Shown here: piece by piece, positions 7,237 through 12,942 of the stretch
Position numbering within the stretch: position 1 is the first letter of the stretch
How the letters are laid out: each line of letters opens with the position of its first letter
NCBI GenBank assembly: GCA_036377675.1
Contig: DASUXY010000031.1
Coordinates: 1 to 12,942, forward strand
Length of the DNA stretch: 12,942 nt
DNA from: DASUXY01 sp036377675
GTDB lineage: Bacteria; Bacillota; Bacilli; Bacillales; Amphibacillaceae
Reading direction: 5' to 3'
Position numbers and translations under genes: made by a program
Notes under the pieces: model-generated
Told to the model about the DNA's origin: nothing
Databases searched by the model: none
What the model saw: only the letters and a program-made list of their open reading frames with translations

Positions 7237-7273
7237 TTGACCTCGGTGAAGGTCAAACTACATTAACCTTCAC
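7237..7273. promoter_or_regulatory. Overlapping inverted repeats in the mscS-ung gap
   Basis: TTGACCT (7237-7243) and AGGTCAA (7250-7256) form a perfect seven-base dyad with a six-base centre. GTGAAGGT (7246-7253) also pairs perfectly with ACCTTCAC (7266-7273). The two share the AGGT bases, so only one can form at a time. The first dyad resembles operators of MerR-type regulators (TTGACC next to a dyad), yet no good -10 is found at 19-20 bases on either strand. Alternatively it is a switchable RNA leader for the leftward channel gene. Confidence 0.4.
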
Positions 7274-7385
7274 TTCATTTTATGGAGCAAACATTTAAGA
7301 ATACTTCACTTCGGCTACTACAATATGCTAGATTTGTAATATCTCTTATAGTGTACAATAAACCTGTTTGACAAGGAAGGATCAT

Positions 7386-8066
7386 ATGAAACAACAAAGA
7401 AAACAAATTTTAAAAAATGATTGGGCACCTTTATTAAATGAAGAATTTACAAAGCCATATTATTTACGATTGAGGAAATTTTTAAAAAGGGAATATACGA
7501 CACAAGTGATTTACCCTCATATGAATCATATTTTTAACGCGCTTCATTATACCTCATTTCATGATGTAAAAGTCGTCATTTTAGGACAAGATCCTTATCA
7601 CGGTCCTAACCAAGCACACGGTCTCAGCTTTTCCGTACAGCCCGGAGTGAAACAGCCACCTTCGTTAGTTAATATATTTAAAGAATTGCAACATGATCTC
7701 GGCTACACGCCTCCCGATCACGGCTGTTTAGTCGATTGGGCAAAACAAGGCGTACTTCTTTTAAATACTGTTTTAACCGTACGAAAAGGACAGGCCCATT
7801 CCCACCGTGGACAAGGTTGGGAAAACTTTACCAGCCGTGTCATCGAAACATTAAATAAAAAAGAACATCCAGTTGTCTATCTTTTGTGGGGACGAGCAGC
7901 GCAAAATAAAATGACACTCATTGATACATCGAAGCATTACATCATTCAATCTCCCCACCCGAGTCCTTTCTCAGCGCATCGAGGTTTCTTTGGTAGCAAA
8001 CCATTTTCAAGAACGAATGAAATATTGAAAAACATCGGCCTAGAGGAAGTTCAGTGGAAGTTGTAA
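7386..8066 (+). CDS. ung: Uracil-DNA glycosylase, family 1
   Basis: A 226-residue base-excision repair enzyme that removes uracil from DNA after cytosine deamination or dUMP misincorporation. GQDPYHGPNQAHGLSFSV (67-84) contains the water-activating Asp69. LLNTVLTV (125-132) is the second motif, and HPSPFSAHRGF (191-201) contains the catalytic His191 and the DNA-intercalating loop. Length is normal for bacilli. The start at ATG 7386 is preferred to the upstream in-frame TTG 7368, because AAGGAAGG lies six bases before the ATG. A -10-like TACAAT (7354-7359) is close upstream but lacks a good -35. A strong terminator follows within 40 bases. Confidence 0.97.
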   Translation: MKQQRKQILKNDWAPLLNEEFTKPYYLRLRKFLKREYTTQVIYPHMNHIFNALHYTSFHDVKVVILGQDPYHGPNQAHGLSFSVQPGVKQPPSLVNIFKELQHDLGYTPPDHGCLVDWAKQGVLLLNTVLTVRKGQAHSHRGQGWENFTSRVIETLNKKEHPVVYLLWGRAAQNKMTLIDTSKHYIIQSPHPSPFSAHRGFFGSKPFSRTNEILKNIGLEEVQWKL

Positions 8067-8100
8067 TAAATACCGCTATGTTTGAAATTGCTAAAGATTA

Positions 8101-8141
8101 AAAAGCTACTAGATCTGATAGAAAAGAACCTAGTAGCTTTT
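8101..8141. terminator. Two-way terminator between ung and the ABC operon
   Basis: AAAAGCTACTAG (8101-8112) and CTAGTAGCTTTT (8130-8141) are exact reverse complements around a 17-base loop. On the plus strand the stem ends in TTTTCTTTC; on the minus strand it ends in CTTTTTAATCTTT. It lies 34 bases after the ung stop and about 147 bases past the stop of the convergent leftward ATPase gene, so it probably serves both. Confidence 0.85.
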
Positions 8142-8161
8142 CTTTCAAGGTTTAGATGATA

Positions 8162-8186
8162 CCCACTAAGTTTAGATAAAACTCGG
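8162..8186. repeat. 25-bp direct repeat, copy 1
   Basis: Reads CCCACTAAGTTTAGATAAAA followed by CTCGG. It matches the copy at 8228-8252 at 21 of 25 positions, in the same orientation with starts 66 bases apart. A shorter related GTTTAGAT lies at about 8152-8159. Such short repeats look like an intergenic repeat or the end of a mobile element, but no element is present here. Confidence 0.65.
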
Positions 8187-8227
8187 TTCAACTTCACGGA
8201 TTCCATAAATTTTAGCGAGCTTTATAT

Positions 8228-8252
8228 CCCACTACGTTCAGATAAAACGGGG
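8228..8252. repeat. 25-bp direct repeat, copy 2
   Basis: Reads CCCACTACGTTCAGATAAAA followed by CGGGG, with four differences from copy 1. It lies 35 bases beyond the stop codon of the leftward ATPase gene, so both copies would be in that transcript's 3' untranslated region before the terminator. Confidence 0.65.
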
Positions 8253-8287
8253 GTCATGTGAAAATCAACTTCTGCACCGAAATACTT

Positions 8288-8956
8288 TCAACTGACGTTG
8301 TCGACCATGTTTACTTCATCTAAACAAATGACGCGTTGACAGATGTTCGCCACATAAGGATCGTGCGTGACGATGAGGATTGTTTTTCCACGTTGGTGCA
8401 GCTCCTTTAAAAGAGCGAGGATGTCATCGCGATGATCAGCATCGACAGAACCGGTCGGCTCATCCGCTAATATCAATTCTGATGGTTTTAACAACAGGCG
8501 TGCAATGGCGACGCGTTGTTGCTCCCCGCCTGATAGTTCGTAAATCTTTTGATCCAACGAGAGGTCCAAGCCCACTTGTCGTAATGCGCTCTCTTTAGTT
8601 GCTTCTTTTTCTCGTTTTGATTGTTTAGAATAAATTAACGGCACTGTCAAGTTTTTACGAATCGATTCGTTATCAATTAAAGCAAAGTTTTGAAATAAGT
8701 AAGCTATTTTTGTGCGTAACAGCTCGTTGACGATTCTTCGATTTTTAAAAGGATTTTCTTTCCCGAATAAACGAATCGAGCCGCTGTCTGGTTTTTCTAA
8801 TAGGCCGATGATGTTTAAGAGCGTTGTTTTACCGGAACCACTTCTTCCCGTAATAGCGATCAGTTCACCTTTTGGAATCGACAATGAAAAATGATGAAGC
8901 ACTTCCTTGACCCTATAGCGTTTGTCAATGTTTTTAAGCTCACAAATCGTTTCCAA
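8288..8956 (-). CDS. ABC transporter ATP-binding protein of the lactococcin 972 locus
   Basis: A 222-residue ATPase with every ABC motif: Walker A GRSGSGKTT (37-45), Q-loop Gln89, signature LSGGEQQR (141-148), Walker B LILADEP (161-167) with catalytic Glu166, and His198 in THDP. It is close to the MacB/LolD-type class that works with FtsX-like permeases, and matches the ATPase commonly found in lactococcin 972-type bacteriocin clusters. The start is TTG at 8956: AAAAGGAGG lies seven to eight bases upstream, and no better start exists. It is the last gene of a leftward set, 151 bases after the membrane protein gene. It should power that protein at the membrane, for self-immunity or for peptide release; these two roles cannot be told apart from sequence. 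Confidence 0.92.
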   Translation of the reverse strand: METICELKNIDKRYRVKEVLHHFSLSIPKGELIAITGRSGSGKTTLLNIIGLLEKPDSGSIRLFGKENPFKNRRIVNELLRTKIAYLFQNFALIDNESIRKNLTVPLIYSKQSKREKEATKESALRQVGLDLSLDQKIYELSGGEQQRVAIARLLLKPSELILADEPTGSVDADHRDDILALLKELHQRGKTILIVTHDPYVANICQRVICLDEVNMVDNVS

Positions 8957-9082
8957 TAGAGCCCCTCCTTTTACTATAGTTCATGCATTTACACATTCCT
9001 TTATTAAAAATCAAGGGAAATGACATTTCGATTTGAATCTATAACAGTCTAAGAGCGCGGAACGACCACATCCAACAAACTG

Positions 9083-9097
9083 ATGTACCCTGTACAT
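9083..9097. repeat. Short palindrome ATGTAC / GTACAT between permease and ATPase genes
   Basis: A perfect six-base inverted repeat with a three-base centre lies in the 151-base gap, and next to it is the eight-base palindrome TAGATCTA (9097-9104). The pair sits 10-25 bases past the permease stop codon. It may affect RNA stability between the two genes; no promoter for the ATPase gene was convincing in the gap. Confidence 0.35.
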
Positions 9098-9107
9098 AGA
9101 TCTACAT

Positions 9108-11369
9108 TCATTCCCCTTGAAGAACGGGTAGTTTGTTCCGTTTTTCAATGACGAATAGGGCGATGCTCATAGCGATCCCTTCAATGATCACCAATAAACT
9201 AACGATATAGAAAAATTCGTTCAAAAAGCGACGAATGAGTGAGTCTACTGTCAACATAGCTACTCCATCGATGAATATACTGATGAAAACAAACAGAAAC
9301 GTCGTGATGATCAACGACCAAAAAACAGGCGCATACGCTTTCAAAAAACGTATCCCAAACAATCGCCTAATGACCAATTTTTTCGCATGGCGATGGAAAT
9401 AAATGATGACATTTTGCACACTTAACAAGGTAAACAAACCGATCATCCCGACGAGAACGAAACGTTCACTTGTTAGATCTCTTTCCAATTCATCAAGCCT
9501 TTGTGATATAAATTGAGGAATCGTCATAATCGTTGTATTGCTATGTAAATCGAATCGTTCGAATTCATCTTTGAATTTTTCATACGTCACGAGCGGATCG
9601 CCATTGATCAGTTTCACTTTTAACGGATCATTGAGTCCCGCCCCGAGAATACCACCTCGATACGTAAAGAGGTGATTGCTTTCTGTTTTAACGTGGATGA
9701 CAGGGTCGGTAATGTCATTGTTTTCCTCAGGAAATACGTCGGGATTCATGCTAAAGATTTGTTGCCCCTGTTTTGTCCATATGATTTGTAAGCGTTGGCC
9801 ATCATCCACCGTTAAGTAATAATCTCTCATTTCCCGGTCTTCATAATACTGACGGATTTCTTCCTCTTCGTGCTTATACTGCTCAGGAACGAGTACGATC
9901 CAATCTTTCGTATCTTCGCTAATATGTACCGCTTTTCCTTGATCATCGTAAATTGGATATTGTTGTAAAAAGTTCGGATTGACCGTCATCGAAAAAATTC
10001 CTTCAAACGTGTCATTCACTTGTAAAAAGTCTTGTTCAAATTCCGTCGCATCGACATACAGTGCCCCTTGACGATTGAAAGGGACATATAACTCAGCGAG
10101 GGCCTCATCACTTCGGGATAAGTCCTGTTCAATTTCATCCGTATTATAAGCAGTTGTATAACCTAAATAAGCATTGATCACTCCGTAATTTTCTATACCT
10201 GGCCATGAACGTACGTTCTCTCCCTTAGATAAAAATTGTCTTTTTTCTGCTTGTAATAGGGCATAGTTTCCGAAGGTTTCAAGTGAAAGTAAAATGATCA
10301 TTACGCCAAGGAAGACTTTGACAGTAACATTCAATAAATAAATCGCTTTCGTCTGTTTTTTATTTTTGATCGCTTCATTTACTCGAATCGTAGAGATCAA
10401 TCCATAACAGACGAGCGACAAAACGAGAAGTACACTATAAGCGATGCCAAGTTGGACGAGACAATTTTCAATAAATGTCTCTGGAAATGACAACATAACC
10501 GCGATGATGACGCATCCGAAAGCGAAAAGGACGGCAAGAATCGTTATTTGTTTACCAGCGATGAGCCACCACATACGTCGCTTTGAAATACCATGCATTT
10601 TTAAAATGCCCATTTTCTTCGACTGATTAAACATATAATAGATGAATAATAAAGCCGTTAAAGCAAAAACAACCGTCTGGGTCGTTTGTAAATCAGATGC
10701 ATTCGTCATAAGAAAAAAATCATCTCGCGGCTCGATAAACGCCTCTTTTGGTTGCAAGTCAGCGACCGTATAGCGACGATTTTCCTCTTCCGTCGTCTTC
10801 GTTACGTATGTATTCAGTTCTTCACTTAATTCTTGTAAAAAGTGTTGCAACTGTTGATCACTGCTCACTTCTACAAAGTAACGTCCATGAACAGGGAGAT
10901 GGTCATACGAAGCTTGTAGCGATTGAATGGTGACGGGCTCGTTCGCCTGGAAGGAACGGATGCGGCCAACTTGATTCTCCTCCATCGTCTCGACGGTCGT
11001 TACAAATAAATCACTATGAGCCGTTTCATTTTCTGTGAGCATGCGACCTTCAACGAGTTCAATCTGGTTATAAAATTGTGTGTCAGCGGATAACATTATA
11101 TACTTTATATGTTCAATTCGTTCATCTGGTCGAAAATATTGGGCGCCGCGAAAGACGTTCACTTGTGCATGTGACGCAACTGTTTGCAAAAGAGAATAGA
11201 CGTCTTCAGCATGATTCAACTTCTCATCTTCAGGAATCATGAAAGGGTGAGCATATTCACGTTCGAACGTCGCAAATCGTGCAATCTCATCGTTTTTCGT
11301 TTGCTCAAAGGAAAAGTAAATCGAAATGACAAAGCTTACCAATAATGTGACAGAGACGATTTTTTTCAT
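9108..11369 (-). CDS. Bacteriocin-associated integral membrane protein (putative immunity/permease)
   Basis: A 753-residue membrane protein matching the bacteriocin-associated putative immunity family found beside lactococcin 972-type peptides. The start at 11369 is preferred over an ORF start 22 codons further up, because AAAGGAG lies eight bases before it. Predicted order: TM1 (4-20); a large outer domain (about 21-228); four helices (about 231-247, 269-293, 306-327, 345-363); a second outer domain (about 370-633); three helices (about 636-657, 681-703, 719-740). After the helix at 231-247 comes KMGILKMHGISKRRM, and after that at 636-657 comes KLVIRRLFGIRFLKAY. This repeated loop resembles the ATPase-contacting loop of FtsX/MacB permeases. 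The gene follows the bacteriocin gene by 85 bases and precedes the ATPase gene. Confidence 0.88.
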   Translation of the reverse strand: MKKIVSVTLLVSFVISIYFSFEQTKNDEIARFATFEREYAHPFMIPEDEKLNHAEDVYSLLQTVASHAQVNVFRGAQYFRPDERIEHIKYIMLSADTQFYNQIELVEGRMLTENETAHSDLFVTTVETMEENQVGRIRSFQANEPVTIQSLQASYDHLPVHGRYFVEVSSDQQLQHFLQELSEELNTYVTKTTEEENRRYTVADLQPKEAFIEPRDDFFLMTNASDLQTTQTVVFALTALLFIYYMFNQSKKMGILKMHGISKRRMWWLIAGKQITILAVLFAFGCVIIAVMLSFPETFIENCLVQLGIAYSVLLVLSLVCYGLISTIRVNEAIKNKKQTKAIYLLNVTVKVFLGVMIILLSLETFGNYALLQAEKRQFLSKGENVRSWPGIENYGVINAYLGYTTAYNTDEIEQDLSRSDEALAELYVPFNRQGALYVDATEFEQDFLQVNDTFEGIFSMTVNPNFLQQYPIYDDQGKAVHISEDTKDWIVLVPEQYKHEEEEIRQYYEDREMRDYYLTVDDGQRLQIIWTKQGQQIFSMNPDVFPEENNDITDPVIHVKTESNHLFTYRGGILGAGLNDPLKVKLINGDPLVTYEKFKDEFERFDLHSNTTIMTIPQFISQRLDELERDLTSERFVLVGMIGLFTLLSVQNVIIYFHRHAKKLVIRRLFGIRFLKAYAPVFWSLIITTFLFVFISIFIDGVAMLTVDSLIRRFLNEFFYIVSLLVIIEGIAMSIALFVIEKRNKLPVLQGE

Positions 11370-11421
11370 AAAAGGAACTCCTTTTAAGCTTTGTTTCATA
11401 ACTTTCACGAATGGGCGACCA

Positions 11422-11448
11422 GGATCATGACGCATTTCGCCATGATCC
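11422..11448. repeat. Hairpin between bacteriocin and membrane-protein genes
   Basis: GGATCATG (11422-11429) and CATGATCC (11441-11448) are exact reverse complements, with GCG / CGC-type pairing possible in the loop. It starts six bases past the bacteriocin stop on the minus strand and has no T tail. Such hairpins often protect the upstream peptide message or cause partial read-through, giving more peptide than transporter; that role is inferred here. Confidence 0.55.
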
Positions 11449-11454
11449 CAACAG

Positions 11455-11838
11455 TCACTTCATCGTACAAGATTTATTCCAGTAAGCATATCCTGTTAAC
11501 TTTGTATTAAAACTTGACTGCTTGGATCGAGCTGTTAAGTCCTTCTTAACACAAGAACGCGAAGGTCTGTTGGCTCCTAATTGGGCAGCAGATCCATGAG
11601 TTACCTTTGGATGCCAGTAATTGGACCAAACTGTTTTTGTTTTCTTAAAAATCCCCGATACTTTGGTGTCGTATTCCCACACCCCGCCACTCTTTTTTTG
11701 ACTTCTGAATATAGACATTTCCTTATCTTCTTCTACTTCTCCGCCTCCGCTATCCGCCGCTAGTGCAACCGATCCCAATGACAGAGTAAGTATACATGAT
11801 AAAAGTACTGTAAAGATTTTTATCCGTTTGTTATTCGT
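11455..11838 (-). CDS. Lactococcin 972-family bacteriocin precursor, start codon reads ACG
   Basis: The frame encodes a secreted antibacterial peptide of the lactococcin 972 family, whose founder blocks septum formation by binding lipid II. The family pattern is visible: GGVWEYDTKVSG, then TVWSNYWHPKVTHGSAAQLG, RPSRSC, and a C-terminal LTGYAYWNKSC. A perfect Sec signal is encoded upstream: NNKRIKIFTVLL, a hydrophobic core, and cleavage after SVALA near residue 27. The mature part is then about 100 residues, longer than the 66 of lactococcin 972, with an extra acidic and glycine-rich N-terminal segment. Two cysteines could form a disulfide. No ATG opens this frame: the codon at the correct distance from AGGGGTGAG is ACG (11838-11836), preceded directly by TAA. 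The TTG at 11778 would lose the signal and has no ribosome site. Peptide identity is firm; expression is uncertain. Confidence 0.85.
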   Translation of the reverse strand, partial: TNNKRIKIFTVLLSCILTLSLGSVALAADSGGGEVEEDKEMSIFRSQKKSGGVWEYDTKVSGIFKKTKTVWSNYWHPKVTHGSAAQLGANRPSRSCVKKDLTARSKQSSFNTKLTGYAYWNKSCTMK

Positions 11839-11841
11839 TTA

Positions 11842-11851
11842 TCTCACCCCT
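11842..11851 (-). promoter_or_regulatory. Ribosome-binding site of the bacteriocin gene
   Basis: On the minus strand this reads AGGGGTGAGA, followed by TAA and then the ACG codon at 11838. The distance is right for starting at that ACG, and it is the main reason to place the start there. The next rare start-like codon in frame (ATA, five codons on) would be too far from it. Confidence 0.6.
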
Positions 11852-11985
11852 ATAAGTGGACCATTATTAATATTCTATATCTTCACAAAAATACCTTCTA
11901 TATAAAAATAATATTTATTATATTGCGACCAAATACGTCAGAAATAGTATAAAATAAATAGTATCAGATCATCTGTAGATTAAAA
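11852..11985. other. AT-rich divergent promoter region
   Basis: About 134 very AT-rich bases between the leftward bacteriocin operon and the rightward unknown gene. Both promoters should lie here. TATAAT occurs on the minus strand at 11922-11917, and TATAAA on the plus strand at 11948-11953 (with TTGCGA 19 bases before it). None has a good partner -35, so exact promoters are not called. Confidence 0.4.
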
Positions 11986-12585
11986 ATGAAGAAAAAGTAT
12001 TTAAAAGGGGGTGAGCTTATTCAATACGTTTATCATAAAGTGCCAGGAAAAATTATAGATAACAAGTTAATTCCATTAAATACGTTAAAACATAGTCATC
12101 ATGACCTTTATATGAAATATGTCAAAAAATATGATCATCCTCAACGGGCAAAGATGTTGAAACGAAGAATACCGATGTTCAATTGCCTTTGGAATGATGT
12201 TATTCATTTTTTAATGTTACATCCTTTCAATGTTTACAATGCATTAACGGCGGCTGGCTTAGAGGTCAATCACGATCTACACTTCTTCAAGGTTCCCATA
12301 ACACGTTTAAAAAACAACCAAAATGCTGTGTGTATTTATACAAAAAAAAATTATAAAAATCCTTTGGCACAAATTCAGACACATATGACCCACTCACTGC
12401 ATGTGAAACGGTATGAGGATTTGTCAACACTATCTCAAGAAACGATGGATTTCTACGAAGACGTTCATCGCAAAAGCAACCGATTCGGATTATTTACGTT
12501 TATCCCTCACCTCCTCAGCTACGGTGAAGTGGATATTTCGGATGTAGACATCATCAGTTGGAGAGACCGAAGTAGCGATTCATAA
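11986..12585 (+). CDS. Uncharacterised 199-residue protein
   Basis: A complete soluble-looking frame with no signal peptide or membrane helix. I do not recognise a named domain; it resembles uncharacterised 'group-specific' proteins of Bacillaceae, a weak impression. Visible features are KGGELIQYVYHKVPGK near the N-terminus, IPMFNCLWNDVIHF (62-75), FFKVPITRL (100-108) and FIPHLLSYGEVDIS (172-185), separated by basic and histidine-rich stretches. The ATG at 11986 has no clear ribosome site, but the KGGEL region after it appears part of the protein, so no later start is preferred. It is divergent from the bacteriocin operon across 147 bases (measured to the ACG at 11838) and ends before a strong terminator. 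A role in bacteriocin regulation or immunity cannot be claimed. Confidence 0.7.
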   Translation: MKKKYLKGGELIQYVYHKVPGKIIDNKLIPLNTLKHSHHDLYMKYVKKYDHPQRAKMLKRRIPMFNCLWNDVIHFLMLHPFNVYNALTAAGLEVNHDLHFFKVPITRLKNNQNAVCIYTKKNYKNPLAQIQTHMTHSLHVKRYEDLSTLSQETMDFYEDVHRKSNRFGLFTFIPHLLSYGEVDISDVDIISWRDRSSDS

Positions 12586-12662
12586 CGGGGAAATGGGGAG
12601 CGTCTATGTGCTAAAATGACAAAAATCCTTCCATTGAATCGTCCGACAGCAAACTTGAAAAT

Positions 12663-12694
12663 AACCCCCAAGACGATCCACATTCTTGGGGGTT
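12663..12694. terminator. Terminator after the unknown gene, usable from both sides
   Basis: AACCCCCAAGA (12663-12673) and TCTTGGGGGTT (12684-12694) are exact reverse complements around a ten-base loop. The plus-strand tail is short (TTT), while the minus-strand tail is TTATTTTC. It lies 78 bases after the stop of the 199-residue gene and 66 bases past the stop of the leftward gene at 12760, so it can serve both. Confidence 0.8.
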
Positions 12695-12759
12695 TACATG
12701 ATTTCGTTTTATGAAGGACGAATCTTGACTTATATTTTTGAGGTTTTAAGCTTATTAAA

Positions 12760-12942
12760 CTAAATTTCTTCCTTTAACCGTTCAATTTCACGTTTATTCA
12801 ACTGTGTAACCTCAGCTACAAAATCCACTGAAGAACCTTTCTTTAACAGCTCAAGGGCTACTTTTTTAACCCCTTTCTCAATGCCCTTCCTGATCCCTTT
12901 TTCCTCATACGAGATTGGTAACTCCATAATCTCTTCGGCATT
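12760..12942 (-). CDS. C-terminus of Rpn-family nuclease/putative transposase (PD-(D/E)XK type)
   Basis: The last 60 codons of a leftward gene that runs off the right edge. The tail has the low-complexity lysine/glycine repeat EKGIRKGIEKGVKKVALELL, followed by KKGSSVDFVAEVTQLNKREI. That is typical of the C-terminus of Rpn/YhgA-like proteins, which carry an N-terminal PD-(D/E)XK nuclease domain and are linked to recombination-promoting or putative transposase activity. The nuclease domain is outside the window, so intactness cannot be judged. The family is often multi-copy in Bacillaceae genomes. Confidence 0.8.
   Translation of the reverse strand, partial: NAEEIMELPISYEEKGIRKGIEKGVKKVALELLKKGSSVDFVAEVTQLNKREIERLKEEI

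Noticed and set aside
7023..7298. 91-codon frame on the plus strand
   Set aside because: It begins inside the MscS gene on the opposite strand and crosses the intergenic dyads; a chance frame.
7140..7300. Known riboswitch in the leader of the MscS gene
   Set aside because: I compared it by eye with the M-box, ydaO (c-di-AMP), T-box and guanidine consensus sequences and saw no match beyond generic stems.
11370..11435. 22-codon N-terminal extension of the membrane protein
   Set aside because: The ATG at 11369 has a strong AAAGGAG at good spacing and begins the first membrane helix; the extension overlaps the intergenic hairpin.
11455..11778. Bacteriocin starting at the TTG at 11778
   Set aside because: This start would remove most of the signal peptide that is clearly encoded upstream and has no ribosome site.

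Overview
The window looks like chromosome from a low-to-moderate GC Gram-positive bacterium of the Bacillaceae. The support is strong AGGAGG-type ribosome sites, frequent TTG starts, T-tailed hairpin terminators, a YwaD-like secreted aminopeptidase close to the Bacillus subtilis protein, a YkuT-like MscS channel and a bacilli-type ung. Species cannot be read from the sequence; a soil or alkaliphilic Bacillus relative is a guess.

Layout. 1-51 is the first 17 codons of a leftward short-chain dehydrogenase (SDR). 52-819 has no convincing gene but carries a candidate promoter for the rightward M28 aminopeptidase (820-2166). 2170-2644 is non-coding with two strong hairpins. A leftward 59-codon-scale zinc-binding protein (2645-2824), easy to miss, is followed by a leftward SDR (3105-3854) with its own terminator and by a small rightward DUF2892 membrane protein (4159-4356). 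At 4649-5929 a bile-acid/sodium-symporter-family transporter gene and the C-terminal half of a GntR/FCD regulator stand head to head, both without their 5' ends. This is best explained by one deletion across a shared divergent promoter. 5930-6319 is non-coding with a long inverted repeat. A leftward MscS channel (6320-7111) and rightward ung (7386-8066) are divergent; the gap between them has two overlapping, mutually exclusive inverted repeats.

The most distinctive region is 8288-11838, a leftward lactococcin 972-type bacteriocin locus. It holds a secreted bacteriocin precursor, a 753-residue bacteriocin-associated membrane protein and an ABC ATPase. The three probably form one transcript: the peptide is exported by its Sec signal, while the membrane protein and ATPase probably give self-protection or help release. 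The bacteriocin frame has an intact signal peptide and ribosome site, but at the expected start position the codon reads ACG, not ATG. The peptide may therefore be silenced, or use a rare start. A hairpin separates the bacteriocin gene from the membrane protein gene. A two-way terminator lies between the convergent ung and the ABC operon, next to two copies of a 25-bp direct repeat.

11986-12585 encodes an unrecognised 199-residue protein divergent from the bacteriocin operon, followed by a symmetrical terminator. The window ends in the C-terminus of a leftward Rpn/PD-(D/E)XK-type putative transposase. No rRNA, tRNA, CRISPR array or complete insertion sequence was seen.
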